Shown piece after piece: positions 8,811 through 16,918 of a DNA stretch of 64,000 nt. The notes beneath the pieces were generated by a model, which saw only the letters and a list, made by a program, of their open reading frames with translations, did no database searches and was not told the origin of the DNA. The position numbers and the translations under genes are program-made. How positions within the stretch are numbered: position 1 is the first letter of the stretch; each line of letters opens with the position of its first letter. Origin of the DNA: Bacteroidaceae bacterium (GTDB lineage Bacteria > Bacteroidota > Bacteroidia > Bacteroidales > Bacteroidaceae); assembly GCA_017467885.1 (NCBI GenBank), contig JAFUKC010000021.1:1-64000 (forward strand), in the 5' to 3' direction.

Positions 8811-8842
8811 CAAATTTATATCGCTTTTTTATATTTACCAAA
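8811..8842 (-). promoter_or_regulatory. Promoter of nrdJ
   Basis: Minus strand TTTG (8842-8839) and TAAATTTG (8818-8811) are separated by 20 nt, a full consensus match. Transcription would begin near 8805, leaving a leader of about 50 nt, too short for a class I cobalamin riboswitch. Confidence 0.65.
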
Positions 8843-9090
8843 TATTTTCACTTTAAGTTACCAACACAAATACAAATTTCCATTTTTTCAAATTAACATC
8901 CTTACTTTCAATAAATTAACTCTTACACTTTAGCAAAAAGTTTTCCAAAAATAAAATTCAGAATCGCTTATAATAAAAAATACGAACAAAAAAAATCACA
9001 GTATTCAGTCATACAAAGTTTATTTAAACGAAATTCCAAAGACATTGGCAGATATTATTAAAAAAAACAGCCGACATCTATAAGATAAAA

Positions 9091-9118
9091 AATCCACAAC
9101 ACCAGGGTGTTGTGGATT
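9091..9118 (-). terminator. Terminator of dnaA
   Basis: AATCCACAACACC (9091-9103) pairs with GGTGTTGTGGATT (9106-9118). On the minus strand it is followed by TTTTATCTTATAG, and it lies 24 nt after the dnaA stop. Confidence 0.75.
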
Positions 9119-9142
9119 ACCATCATGAAAAAGCTATTGTGA

Positions 9143-10492
9143 TTATGCACTTTGCAATGAAAGCTCAATCTCGTTCAACTCGTTTCTGAATTGTTTATCG
9201 GTTTCGGATAGATTTGTAATCGTTTTGCAGGCATGAACAACAGTTGCGTGATCGCGATCACCTACATAGCGACCAATCTTGACAGTAGACATATCCAAAT
9301 ACTTCTTTGCAAGATACATTGCAACCTGACGCACCAATACTACTTCACGTTTACGCGAGCGTGTATTAATGCTGCCAACTTCAACACCGTAGTAATCGGC
9401 AACCTTATTTATTATCTCGTCAATCGTAATCGGACGTTTCTCGAAATTAGAGAAACCGCTCACAATTTTTCGAGCCAACTCGATATCAATATCGGCATTC
9501 GTAATTGTAGAATGAGCCATCAATGATACCACGATACCTTCCAAATCGCGTACGCTTGCATTTACATGCTCGGCTATGTACGATATTACCTCCTCGGAAA
9601 AATTCAATCCATCGCGATGTATTTTGCTACGCAGAATATTCTTACGTAACTCCAAATCGGGTTTCTCAATTTCTGCACTCATACCCCATTTGAATCTGGT
9701 AATCAAACGTTCTTCCATGCCTTTCAGTTCTACAGGAGAACGGTCGGAAGTCATTATCAGCTGTTTACCATTCAGATGCAAATGATTGAATATGTGGAAG
9801 AATGCATTCTGCGTTTTTTGCATACCTGCAATTTCCTGAATATCGTCGATTATCAATACGTCTATACTTTGATAGAAACGCATGAAATCGTTAAAGTTCT
9901 TTTGCATGATAGAATCGGTAAACTGTACCTGAAACAGATGAGCCGAAACATAAAGCACACGTAATTCGGGATGTAATTCCTTTATCTTACAACCGATGGC
10001 ATTGATAAGGTGTGTCTTGCCCACCCCCGATGCTCCGTGAATAAACAGCGGATTAAAAGCACGACCGGGCTTATCGGCAACACTTACGGCCACCGAACGT
10101 GACAACCTGTTACTTACACCTTCAACAAAATTGTCAAATGTATAACGGTTGATAAGCATCGAATCAAATTCGGGAGTAGTTACTTCATTAGTACATGCAC
10201 CGACCTCCGGCTCAACCTCTACAGTAGTGTCATCATCGTTAACAACAACAATACTGTACATAAGTTTTGTACCTTCGCCAAAAACCTTAAACAGGGTTCT
10301 ACACAGCAAATCAATGCAATTTTCCTCGAGGAACTCACACACGAAACTGCTTTTAACCTGAATGGTCAAAGTGTCGGCCTCATACTTGAGCGGAGTTATA
10401 TCCGCAAACCAAGTGGTGAATATTTCTGCGGACACATTATCGCGAATAATTTCGAGACATCTGTCCCATTTTGCTAAGAGATGAGAGTTCAT
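9143..10492 (-). CDS. dnaA: Chromosomal replication initiator DnaA
   Basis: DnaA binds DnaA boxes at oriC, unwinds the origin and loads the replicative helicase. The 449-residue protein shows the N-terminal helicase-interaction domain, a short linker rich in acidic residues and Thr (about 85-108), the AAA+ Walker A GASGVGKT (about residues 153-160), Walker B in VLIIDDIQ, the arginine-finger region, and the C-terminal DNA-binding signature [15 protein letters not shown]. It is intact and full length. Both flanks are long AT-rich spacers, but I cannot show an origin there. Confidence 0.96.
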   Translation of the reverse strand: MNSHLLAKWDRCLEIIRDNVSAEIFTTWFADITPLKYEADTLTIQVKSSFVCEFLEENCIDLLCRTLFKVFGEGTKLMYSIVVVNDDDTTVEVEPEVGACTNEVTTPEFDSMLINRYTFDNFVEGVSNRLSRSVAVSVADKPGRAFNPLFIHGASGVGKTHLINAIGCKIKELHPELRVLYVSAHLFQVQFTDSIMQKNFNDFMRFYQSIDVLIIDDIQEIAGMQKTQNAFFHIFNHLHLNGKQLIMTSDRSPVELKGMEERLITRFKWGMSAEIEKPDLELRKNILRSKIHRDGLNFSEEVISYIAEHVNASVRDLEGIVVSLMAHSTITNADIDIELARKIVSGFSNFEKRPITIDEIINKVADYYGVEVGSINTRSRKREVVLVRQVAMYLAKKYLDMSTVKIGRYVGDRDHATVVHACKTITNLSETDKQFRNELNEIELSLQSA

Positions 10493-10591
10493 CGGGTTAA
10501 AATCTTTTTTTTATTTATTGAAGCGGGAACAACGAATATTTCCATCCAGCAGATGCGAATGATTGAGTATTTCGTTCTTACTTTCCTTATG

Positions 10592-10623
10592 CAAATATCT
10601 GAAAAGAATAATTAAAAAACAAG
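10592..10623 (-). promoter_or_regulatory. Candidate dnaA promoter
   Basis: Minus strand CTTG (10623-10620) and GATATTTG (10599-10592), 20 nt apart, each differ from the Bacteroidetes consensus at one base. The leader would be about 95 nt. Confidence 0.35.
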
Positions 10624-10985
10624 CAACTTTAATTCGGTGATTTTTTGATTTTAATAAGAATTTAGAAATCAGTCGTTTACAAATGCTCTTTTATCAAAAG
10701 TTGCGATTCCGATAAAAAATACACCTGACTAATTATCAACATATTAACAAGAGAAAACTCTTTTATGATATTTATTTTTCATAGCCAAAAAGCGGGGTTA
10801 AAAGGCAAATTAAAGGGTTCCAAAAGGAAAAGAGATAAGTTGTGTATCGGAGCATCTCTTATTTAGAATAAATCTATTTAAGGCTTAAAATTTTTTATTT
10901 TGAAATATTTTTTCAAGGCCTTAAATCGAATCTTTTTTTCATCAAATTTGCTTGCTTTTTTAAATTAATATGCTTATTATACGCG

Positions 10986-11029
10986 GAAGCGAATTACCGT
11001 CAATCTATCAAATCACAGTAATTCGCTTC
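10986..11029 (-). terminator. Hairpin downstream of dnaX
   Basis: GAAGCGAATTAC (10986-10997) and GTAATTCGCTTC (11018-11029) form a perfect 12-bp stem with a 20-nt loop, starting 21 nt after the dnaX stop. No T run follows directly, so its strength is uncertain. Confidence 0.55.
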
Positions 11030-11050
11030 ACCCGTTATATGAAACTCCAA

Positions 11051-12865
11051 TTAGGAGAGGTCTAAGTTCAAAGCCTGCCTTAATTTCTCTATTACAGGAT
11101 TCTTTTCTCTTAATATTTCAAACTGCTTCGGGCGATCATAAACATGACGCCGAGCAACAATTTTATTCACGGTTATGTTCATTTTCATTCTTATACCCAA
11201 TGCCTGTTCCATCCCTGTAACAATACGAGGAATCTCTTTATCGAACATCTCGGCTGCCAGTTGATTATCGACGGCAATATCAAAAGAATCATCGCCGGTA
11301 AGCGTTGGCACTATTATTCTCATTCTATCTGCAAGTGCATGCTCATTCTCGGGAAGTTTCATCGCAAAAGAGACCCATTGCTGAACCAACATTTCTTGGG
11401 TAACAACAGGCTTATTGTTAACCGCAGGAACATCGTCCTTGCCCGCCTCTGCAATAGGTACAGTTGCAGTAACCGCCTTTTCGTTGCTGCCGGCATTAAG
11501 CTTGCTTCGTACCCCTTGGAACATACGCCCGATTCCACCCTGAACCGAAGTATTCTGAACCTTAAGTGTCTCGGGACGTCCATGCCTGACATTATGCGTA
11601 GTAACCACAGGGGTCGGTTCGTTTGTCGGCGAAACAGTTTCTTGCTTCGCACCAACCGCACTGCCAACAACCTTGGTTGCAACTGCAACGGTGCTATCGT
11701 CACCCTGCAGTTTGTTAAATATAGGTTTCAATCTTTCGGGCTTACGCCCGGAAGATTCGTCATTCTCATCGGATGAAAGGAGTTGTGACAACTGAATTAT
11801 TGTAAGCTCCACAAGCAGACGTTTATTGCGACTCAAACGATAGTTCATGCTGCAATCGCTACAAAGTTTAATCGCTCTGAAGAGAAATTTCGAGGTACAC
11901 CTGGCGGCCTGCTCCGAATACCGTTTGCCAAGTTCTTCACTACCCTCGAACAGTGGCATTGTGACAGAATCACTGCTTACAAGAAGGTCGCGGAAATGCG
12001 ATGCAACACCCTCGATAAAAATATTACCTTCGAAACCTCGGTTAAGAATATCATTAAATAACAATAAGGCTTGTGAAACGTCTGCCGCAAGGATATAATC
12101 GGTCAGACGAAAATAGTATTCGTAATCGAGTACATTCAAGCTGTCTATCACCTTTGAATAAGTGAGGTCGCCTTGTGTAAAACTCACCATTTGGTCGAAC
12201 AACGAAAGGGCATCACGCATGCATCCGTCCGATTTACGGGCAATTATCCGCAGTGCCTCATATTCGGTATTTATACCCTCCTTGATAGCTATGCCTTGCA
12301 GGTGAGAAATTATGTCGGACGATTCTATGCGACTAAAATCGTAAATTTGACATCTCGACAATATGGTAGGGATAATCTTGTGTTTTTCGGTTGTAGCCAA
12401 GATAAATATCGCATGCGCAGGCGGTTCTTCAAGTGTTTTTAGAAATGCATTAAAAGCCGCTTGCGACAACATGTGTACCTCGTCGATGATATACACCTTA
12501 TATCGGCCAACCTGTGGCGGGATGCGCACCTGCTCGTTCAACGAACGTATATCTTCAACCGAATTATTGCTGGCTGCATCGAGTTCATAGATGGAATATG
12601 AGCGTTGTTCGTTGAAAGAACGACAACTTTCGCACTCGTTGCAAGGCTCACCTGCTTCGGTAAGATGTTCACAATTTATCGTTTTTGCAAATATTCGTGC
12701 ACAGGTAGTCTTGCCTACTCCGCGAGGACCGCAGAAAAGATAAGCGTGTGCAAGTTTATCGCTGCGAATTGCATTTTTCAGGGTTGTGGTCAGTGCCTTC
12801 TGCGCCACTACCGATTCAAAAGTATCGGGACGGTACTTTCGGGCCGAGACTATATAATTTCCCAT
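11051..12865 (-). CDS. dnaX: DNA polymerase III subunits gamma and tau
   Basis: DnaX is the ATPase of the clamp loader that loads the sliding clamp and links polymerase cores to the replisome. The 604-residue protein has Walker A GPRGVGKTT, the zinc-binding Cys cluster (CEHLTEAGEPCNECESC), Walker B/DEVH in YIIDEVHMLS, and the sensor segment LATTEKHKIIPTILSRC. The C-terminal third is Val/Thr/Pro-rich linker and then a basic tail, as in Bacteroidetes tau-type proteins. I saw no obvious slippery A-run in the linker that would produce a short gamma form. A -7 box (TATCTTCG) sits at 12895-12902, divergent from the FtsB-like gene. Confidence 0.95.
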   Translation of the reverse strand: MGNYIVSARKYRPDTFESVVAQKALTTTLKNAIRSDKLAHAYLFCGPRGVGKTTCARIFAKTINCEHLTEAGEPCNECESCRSFNEQRSYSIYELDAASNNSVEDIRSLNEQVRIPPQVGRYKVYIIDEVHMLSQAAFNAFLKTLEEPPAHAIFILATTEKHKIIPTILSRCQIYDFSRIESSDIISHLQGIAIKEGINTEYEALRIIARKSDGCMRDALSLFDQMVSFTQGDLTYSKVIDSLNVLDYEYYFRLTDYILAADVSQALLLFNDILNRGFEGNIFIEGVASHFRDLLVSSDSVTMPLFEGSEELGKRYSEQAARCTSKFLFRAIKLCSDCSMNYRLSRNKRLLVELTIIQLSQLLSSDENDESSGRKPERLKPIFNKLQGDDSTVAVATKVVGSAVGAKQETVSPTNEPTPVVTTHNVRHGRPETLKVQNTSVQGGIGRMFQGVRSKLNAGSNEKAVTATVPIAEAGKDDVPAVNNKPVVTQEMLVQQWVSFAMKLPENEHALADRMRIIVPTLTGDDSFDIAVDNQLAAEMFDKEIPRIVTGMEQALGIRMKMNITVNKIVARRHVYDRPKQFEILREKNPVIEKLRQALNLDLS

Positions 12866-12894
12866 ATCTGTATCGGATTATTAATTATCGTTTG

Positions 12895-12902
12895 CGAAGA
12901 TA
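12895..12902 (-). promoter_or_regulatory. -7 box for dnaX
   Basis: Minus strand TATCTTCG lies 30 nt before the dnaX start. Together with the box at 12946-12953 it forms a compact divergent promoter region between dnaX and the FtsB-like gene; their -33 regions would overlap. Confidence 0.5.
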
Positions 12903-12945
12903 ATAATAAAAAGTTCGTAAACTGTTTCACTTTCAAAAAAATTTC

Positions 12946-12953
12946 TATCTTCG
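12946..12953 (+). promoter_or_regulatory. -7 box for the FtsB-like gene
   Basis: TATCTTCG, about 47 nt before the ATG at 13001. The -33 region is poor (TTTC at 12925-12928, spacing 17). Confidence 0.45.
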
Positions 12954-13000
12954 CATCACGAAACTTCATCTTATATATAAAAGAACATAAATACAGAGAT

Positions 13001-13300
13001 ATGAACGACAGTATAAAAGAGGCTTTTCTTTGGATTATTAAGCATAAATATCTGTTTGTCACTATAGCCTTTATTGCAATAATGGTCTTGTTCGACGAAA
13101 ATAATATGCTTAAACATATAAAGAACCAACGGGAAATATCAAGGCTTAAATCGGAAATTTCGGCGATGCAACAGGAATATGCCGATGTACAACAGCGTAT
13201 GCAGGAACTGCACCAGGACTCCGGGCTTATGGAGAAGGTTGCACGCGAAAAATATGGAATGCACCTCGATGACGAGGAGATATTCATCATAAAAGATTAA
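13001..13300 (+). CDS. FtsB/DivIC-like septum formation protein
   Basis: A 99-residue bitopic membrane protein: a short basic N-terminus, one transmembrane helix (about residues 18-35, YLFVTIAFIAIMVLF), then a coiled coil (QREISRLKSEISAMQQEYADVQQRMQEL) and the closing motif VAREKYGMHLDDEEIFII typical of the FtsB/DivIC family. In that family the protein joins FtsL and FtsQ at the division septum and helps activate peptidoglycan synthesis. The ATG at 13001 is the only start that gives this layout. It is probably cotranscribed with the small membrane protein gene 30 nt downstream. Confidence 0.88.
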   Translation: MNDSIKEAFLWIIKHKYLFVTIAFIAIMVLFDENNMLKHIKNQREISRLKSEISAMQQEYADVQQRMQELHQDSGLMEKVAREKYGMHLDDEEIFIIKD

Positions 13301-13330
13301 AAGTACAAGCCACATTTAAAAACCCGATAT

Positions 13331-13657
13331 ATGATTAGAATATTACATATAATAGGCGCCATTGCAATATTGGCAGGCGTTGCAATGAAAATGATATTGC
13401 CTCTGTATGCACATTATATTTACATAACAGGAGCCATACTTTTTGCCTCAATGCAATTTCTTATGCGCCCCGCCGGCAGCAGCACTACTCTTAACCGTTT
13501 AGTGATGCAACAACAGTTGGGCGGCATGTTGCTTATAGCAGCAGGTGTTCTTATGTTCATGGATATGCGAGAATGGCTTGCCACAATGCTGATTGGAGCC
13601 GTTTTTGAGTTGTATACGGCATTCCGTATCCCACAGGAAATGGAGAAAAAGCCATAA
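13331..13657 (+). CDS. Small conserved integral membrane protein
   Basis: A 108-residue protein with about four hydrophobic segments (around residues 3-20, 26-45, 64-80 and 84-100) and almost no soluble parts. It resembles uncharacterised membrane proteins of Bacteroidetes that often sit beside the DivIC-like gene, but I know no function. The 30-nt gap from the upstream gene and the shared terminator at 13665-13701 indicate one transcription unit. A role in division or envelope biology would be guesswork from position only. Confidence 0.7.
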   Translation: MIRILHIIGAIAILAGVAMKMILPLYAHYIYITGAILFASMQFLMRPAGSSTTLNRLVMQQQLGGMLLIAAGVLMFMDMREWLATMLIGAVFELYTAFRIPQEMEKKP

Positions 13658-13664
13658 ACTGCAT

Positions 13665-13701
13665 AAAAATAGCGTTCCGAAAAAAACGGAACGCTATTTT
13701 T
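13665..13701. terminator. Bidirectional terminator
   Basis: A perfect 15-bp stem (13665-13679 with 13687-13701) with a 7-nt A-rich loop and A5/T5 ends. It lies between two converging genes, eight nt after the small membrane protein gene and 16 nt after the S46 peptidase stop, so it serves both. Confidence 0.88.
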
Positions 13702-13717
13702 ATGTACAAACACTATA

Positions 13718-15856
13718 TTATTTTACAATAACCATTTCATCTATCAAGCGTTTGCAGTTGCCAAGCTTTTCAATAATGAACAACACATAACGTATATCCA
13801 CATTTATACAACGTTGCAAATTGTTGTCGAATGTAATATCACCACTGAGCGACTCCCAATTGCCATCGAAAGCCAAACCGATAAGTTCGCCACGTGAATT
13901 AAGAACACCGCTACCACTGTTACCACCGGTTATGTCGTTCGTGGTAAGGAAAGCAACAGGCATCTCACCATTGGGCAAAGCATACATGCCATACTCCTTA
14001 GAGCGGTACAGTTCTTTCAGGCGCTCGGGCACAACAAATTCACTGTTGTTCGGGTCCTCTTTCTCCATAACACCTTTAAGCGTGGTGTAATAATTGTATG
14101 TAACACCATCACGCGGCTGATAAGATTTCACATTTCCGTATGTCATACGCATGGTAAAGTTTGCATCAGGAGCGACAGGCGCACCATTGGCCATATCAAG
14201 CAGACCTTTCTGATAGGTCTTATGCAGAGGATTGATTACTTCAGAGAATTCTACACCCTTGTTCCACAATTCACGATAAGTGGTATATACGGCCTTTCGC
14301 AACAACATTCCCGGGTCCTTTTCCAACTTCTTTACTGAAGGTTTCTTTATGAACTTCGCAAAATTCTTTTCGCTTGCCAATATTGAATTGTCATACACAT
14401 AATCGATATATTTATCCACGCTGCCATACTTTTCGAGCATTTCGTTGAGATAGGCCGGGCGCTCCTCTGCTGTTGTGTTTGCCAAATATACCGGAAGCAC
14501 CGCTTTTGCAATACTACGGTCTATATCGTGATTGTAATCGCGATTATGCACCCATGAATATATTCCTTGAAAATATTCTTTGGTATCTTCAAGACCTATT
14601 TTATCTGTATCACCATCTTTTATGTTACGCTGTATGAATTCGATATTGCCCACTATCTCACTTGTAAGCGTAATAAGATATTCGGTTCTGCCAAACTCCG
14701 CGACAGCCCTGTTTATATCATTTACAACTGTTTCGTATAAAGCATTACCCGATTGTTTTGCATACCGGAGGAATTTTGCCTCATTCTCGAGTTTCTTCTC
14801 TACAACTTTATTGTCGACGATAGCTTTGTTCATACCTATGGAATTTTTCCAATAGTTGCTTATACGTGCCAATTTATCGGCATATTGGATATTCACAGCC
14901 TCGCTCTTCTCCATCTCCTCACGAATAACCTTCAACGAGGCATCACGCATCAAAACACGTGGCTCGTTCTCGTTGAACATACGGCTCTTAACCTCATCAC
15001 CTGTAAGAAAACGAGATGTTGTGCCGGGGAAACCCATTATCATTGCATAATCACCATATTCGAAACCGGCAATTGAAACATTCAGATGCTTCGGTGTGCT
15101 GAGCGGTTTATTATCAGGACTGTACTTTACAGGATTTCCGTTTGCATCGGCATATACGCGGAATACAGAAAAATCGCCGGTGTGACGAGGCCACATCCAA
15201 TTATCTGTTTCACCACCGAATTTGCCTACCGATGAAGGAGGTGTACCCACAAGACGTACATCGGGGTAGGTCTTGTAATATACCAAATAGTATTTATTTC
15301 CGGCAAAATAAGGTTTCAACTCGGGACGAAGATACTCCTTTCCTTCTATTTCTGCAGCCTCGAAGAGTTCGAGCGCAACAGCATTGAGAGCTTCGGACGA
15401 GAAAGATTCCTTTACGGTCATTCTTCCATCTATAAGACGTGCATTAATTGTATCGGTAACGTCGGTAATGCCGGCAACAAAGGTAAACGAGATATTTTCA
15501 CAAGGCAATTCCTCTTTTTCGCTTTGTGCCCAGAAGCCATCATTAAGATAATTATGGTCGAGAGTACTCAATTGCTGGATATAACTGTATCCGCAGTGAT
15601 GATTGGTGAGTACAAGTCCTTTGGGCGAAACTATCTCACCCGTACAACCACGACCGAAAATGCCTATTGCATCCGTCAACGACGGTGCGCCCCGGGTATA
15701 TATATCATCGATAGATATCTCCAAGCCTTGCTTGCGCATTTGGTCCTCAAGATTCTGACTGCGCATGAGCTGCAATAGCCACATACCCTCGTCGGCCATC
15801 ATATATGCCGGCAGGAAAAACATCGCAATCAGCAGTGTAAAGAATGTCTTTTTCAT
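13718..15856 (-). CDS. S46 family dipeptidyl-peptidase (DPP7/DPP11 type)
   Basis: A roughly 712-residue secreted serine peptidase. The N-terminal signal peptide (MKKTFFTLLIAMFFLPAYMMA) is followed by the S46 mature start DEGMWLLQL. The catalytic His is in VLTNHHCGYSYIQQL, the Ser in TGGNSGSGVLN, and the fold is chymotrypsin-like with a large helical insertion. S46 enzymes remove dipeptides from oligopeptides in the periplasm and feed amino acid uptake. DPP7 and DPP11 differ in preference for hydrophobic or acidic residues; the C-terminal region NNLQRCINVDIRYVLF looks more like DPP11, but I am not sure. The start at 15856 is preferred over 15868 for its signal peptide. Confidence 0.9.
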   Translation of the reverse strand: MKKTFFTLLIAMFFLPAYMMADEGMWLLQLMRSQNLEDQMRKQGLEISIDDIYTRGAPSLTDAIGIFGRGCTGEIVSPKGLVLTNHHCGYSYIQQLSTLDHNYLNDGFWAQSEKEELPCENISFTFVAGITDVTDTINARLIDGRMTVKESFSSEALNAVALELFEAAEIEGKEYLRPELKPYFAGNKYYLVYYKTYPDVRLVGTPPSSVGKFGGETDNWMWPRHTGDFSVFRVYADANGNPVKYSPDNKPLSTPKHLNVSIAGFEYGDYAMIMGFPGTTSRFLTGDEVKSRMFNENEPRVLMRDASLKVIREEMEKSEAVNIQYADKLARISNYWKNSIGMNKAIVDNKVVEKKLENEAKFLRYAKQSGNALYETVVNDINRAVAEFGRTEYLITLTSEIVGNIEFIQRNIKDGDTDKIGLEDTKEYFQGIYSWVHNRDYNHDIDRSIAKAVLPVYLANTTAEERPAYLNEMLEKYGSVDKYIDYVYDNSILASEKNFAKFIKKPSVKKLEKDPGMLLRKAVYTTYRELWNKGVEFSEVINPLHKTYQKGLLDMANGAPVAPDANFTMRMTYGNVKSYQPRDGVTYNYYTTLKGVMEKEDPNNSEFVVPERLKELYRSKEYGMYALPNGEMPVAFLTTNDITGGNSGSGVLNSRGELIGLAFDGNWESLSGDITFDNNLQRCINVDIRYVLFIIEKLGNCKRLIDEMVIVK

Positions 15857-15900
15857 ATTATATATCATTTAAGTTATTTGTTAAGCAATGTTTTGCCCTG

Positions 15901-15932
15901 CGAAGATACATTAAAAAACGTTAGTACAACAA
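15901..15932 (-). promoter_or_regulatory. Promoter of the S46 peptidase gene
   Basis: Minus strand TATCTTCG (15908-15901) with TTGTTG upstream (15932-15927), about 18 nt apart. The leader would be about 40 nt. Confidence 0.5.
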
Positions 15933-15940
15933 TATCCTTT

Positions 15941-16897
15941 TTATTTTTTATGGCTGTACCTATATAATTGCCATGTATTTATACTATTATGCCATAGACT
16001 ATAAAAACCGCCGGCTATAGCCGTCACCGGATTCAAGAATGTATATGCCAACCATATTGCAAAAACCGTATTCTTTTGACCGAGAGCCTGACCGGCGGTA
16101 ACACGTTCGCCATATTTGCCGCCGACAAGCCAACCCATGAAGAATTGAAGAATACAAGCGACAAAAGAGATGAATGCAATAGCAGCCATGACATACATAG
16201 GTAAATTGGTGTGTGCTATAGCCCTTGCTGTCATGGCAATGGCAAGAGAAAGGGCTACCAACCATATATAAAATGGGATGTTACGCCCTTTGGTGACAAA
16301 ATAGTTGTGTAGCTGTGGCAGATAACGACGCAACAGTTCAGCAGCCAACAGAGGGCACAGTAACAGCGGAAACACTCGGCCCAATATAAGAAGAAATGAG
16401 GAGGTGAACGACGTGTCATCTACCGGATGTGCCAATGTAAGGAAGAACGGGGCAAATAAAGCCACAGACATATTTATCAACATCGTGTAAGAAATAAGTG
16501 AAGCAGAATTGCCACCCAACCTTGCTGTTATAACTGCTGCGGCTGTAGCTGTAGGACAAAGAATACACACCATAAAGGATTCCAAAAGAACACGTATCTC
16601 GGACGAGAATGTATCACAAGCAGCGAGCAGCAAAGAGATTGCAAAAAAAGGAAGCATCTGCAAGGCCAACAAAATAAAATGCCATCGTACCGGACGTAAC
16701 TCCTTTATCTTTATTTTGCAGAAGGTAACAAATAACATCAAGAATATAAGAGCCGGTTGAAGAAACGCAACCGCATCGGCGGCAATTTTATGTGTATCAT
16801 CAAAAAACGGGATATTGACATACAACAGATACATCATTGCACCTGTAATCATGGCAATGGGCAACGACCAATCCTTTAAAAAGCGAAAAAAAATCAT
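15941..16897 (-). CDS. Bile acid:sodium symporter-like (BASS/SBF) transporter
   Basis: A 318-residue polytopic inner-membrane protein with about nine or ten hydrophobic helices. The helix-breaking segments CPTATAAAVITARLGGN and GQALGQKNTVFAIWLAY resemble the crossed-helix sodium-binding motifs of the BASS family (ASBT, PanS). Substrates in this family include bile acids and various organic anions; none can be assigned here. The ATG at 16897 is preferred because the frame extends upstream only to a TTG at 16915. The start is 21 nt after the nnr stop, so the two are probably cotranscribed. Confidence 0.75.
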   Translation of the reverse strand: MIFFRFLKDWSLPIAMITGAMMYLLYVNIPFFDDTHKIAADAVAFLQPALIFLMLFVTFCKIKIKELRPVRWHFILLALQMLPFFAISLLLAACDTFSSEIRVLLESFMVCILCPTATAAAVITARLGGNSASLISYTMLINMSVALFAPFFLTLAHPVDDTSFTSSFLLILGRVFPLLLCPLLAAELLRRYLPQLHNYFVTKGRNIPFYIWLVALSLAIAMTARAIAHTNLPMYVMAAIAFISFVACILQFFMGWLVGGKYGERVTAGQALGQKNTVFAIWLAYTFLNPVTAIAGGFYSLWHNSINTWQLYRYSHKK

Positions 16898-16918
16898 ATT
16901 ACAATCATTAATCAAGAT

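Larger units (their letters stand above)
8754..9142. other. AT-rich spacer between dnaA and nrdJ
   Basis: This 389-nt stretch has no credible gene. It holds the nrdJ promoter (8811-8842, minus) and the dnaA terminator (9091-9118). The remainder is very AT-rich sequence in which I see no further structure. Confidence 0.6.
10493..11050. other. 558-nt AT-rich region between dnaX and dnaA
   Basis: No gene is visible on either strand. The region contains a candidate dnaA promoter (10592-10623), one near-consensus DnaA box TTATCAACA (10733-10741, one mismatch), a weak long-loop inverted repeat (TTTAAGGC near 10876 with GCCTTAAA near 10917), and the dnaX terminator hairpin (10986-11029). A single box-like site is not enough to call oriC. 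Confidence 0.5.

Noticed and set aside
9091..9119. DnaA-box-like TGTGGATTA in the dnaA 3' hairpin
   Set aside because: It is part of a terminator stem, has a mismatch, and has no neighbouring boxes.
8754..9142. Cobalamin riboswitch upstream of nrdJ
   Set aside because: The leader is short and A/T-rich and contains no B12-box-like GC-rich segment.
11359..11776. Programmed frameshift site in dnaX for a gamma subunit
   Set aside because: I found no slippery A-run followed by a hairpin in the linker region.
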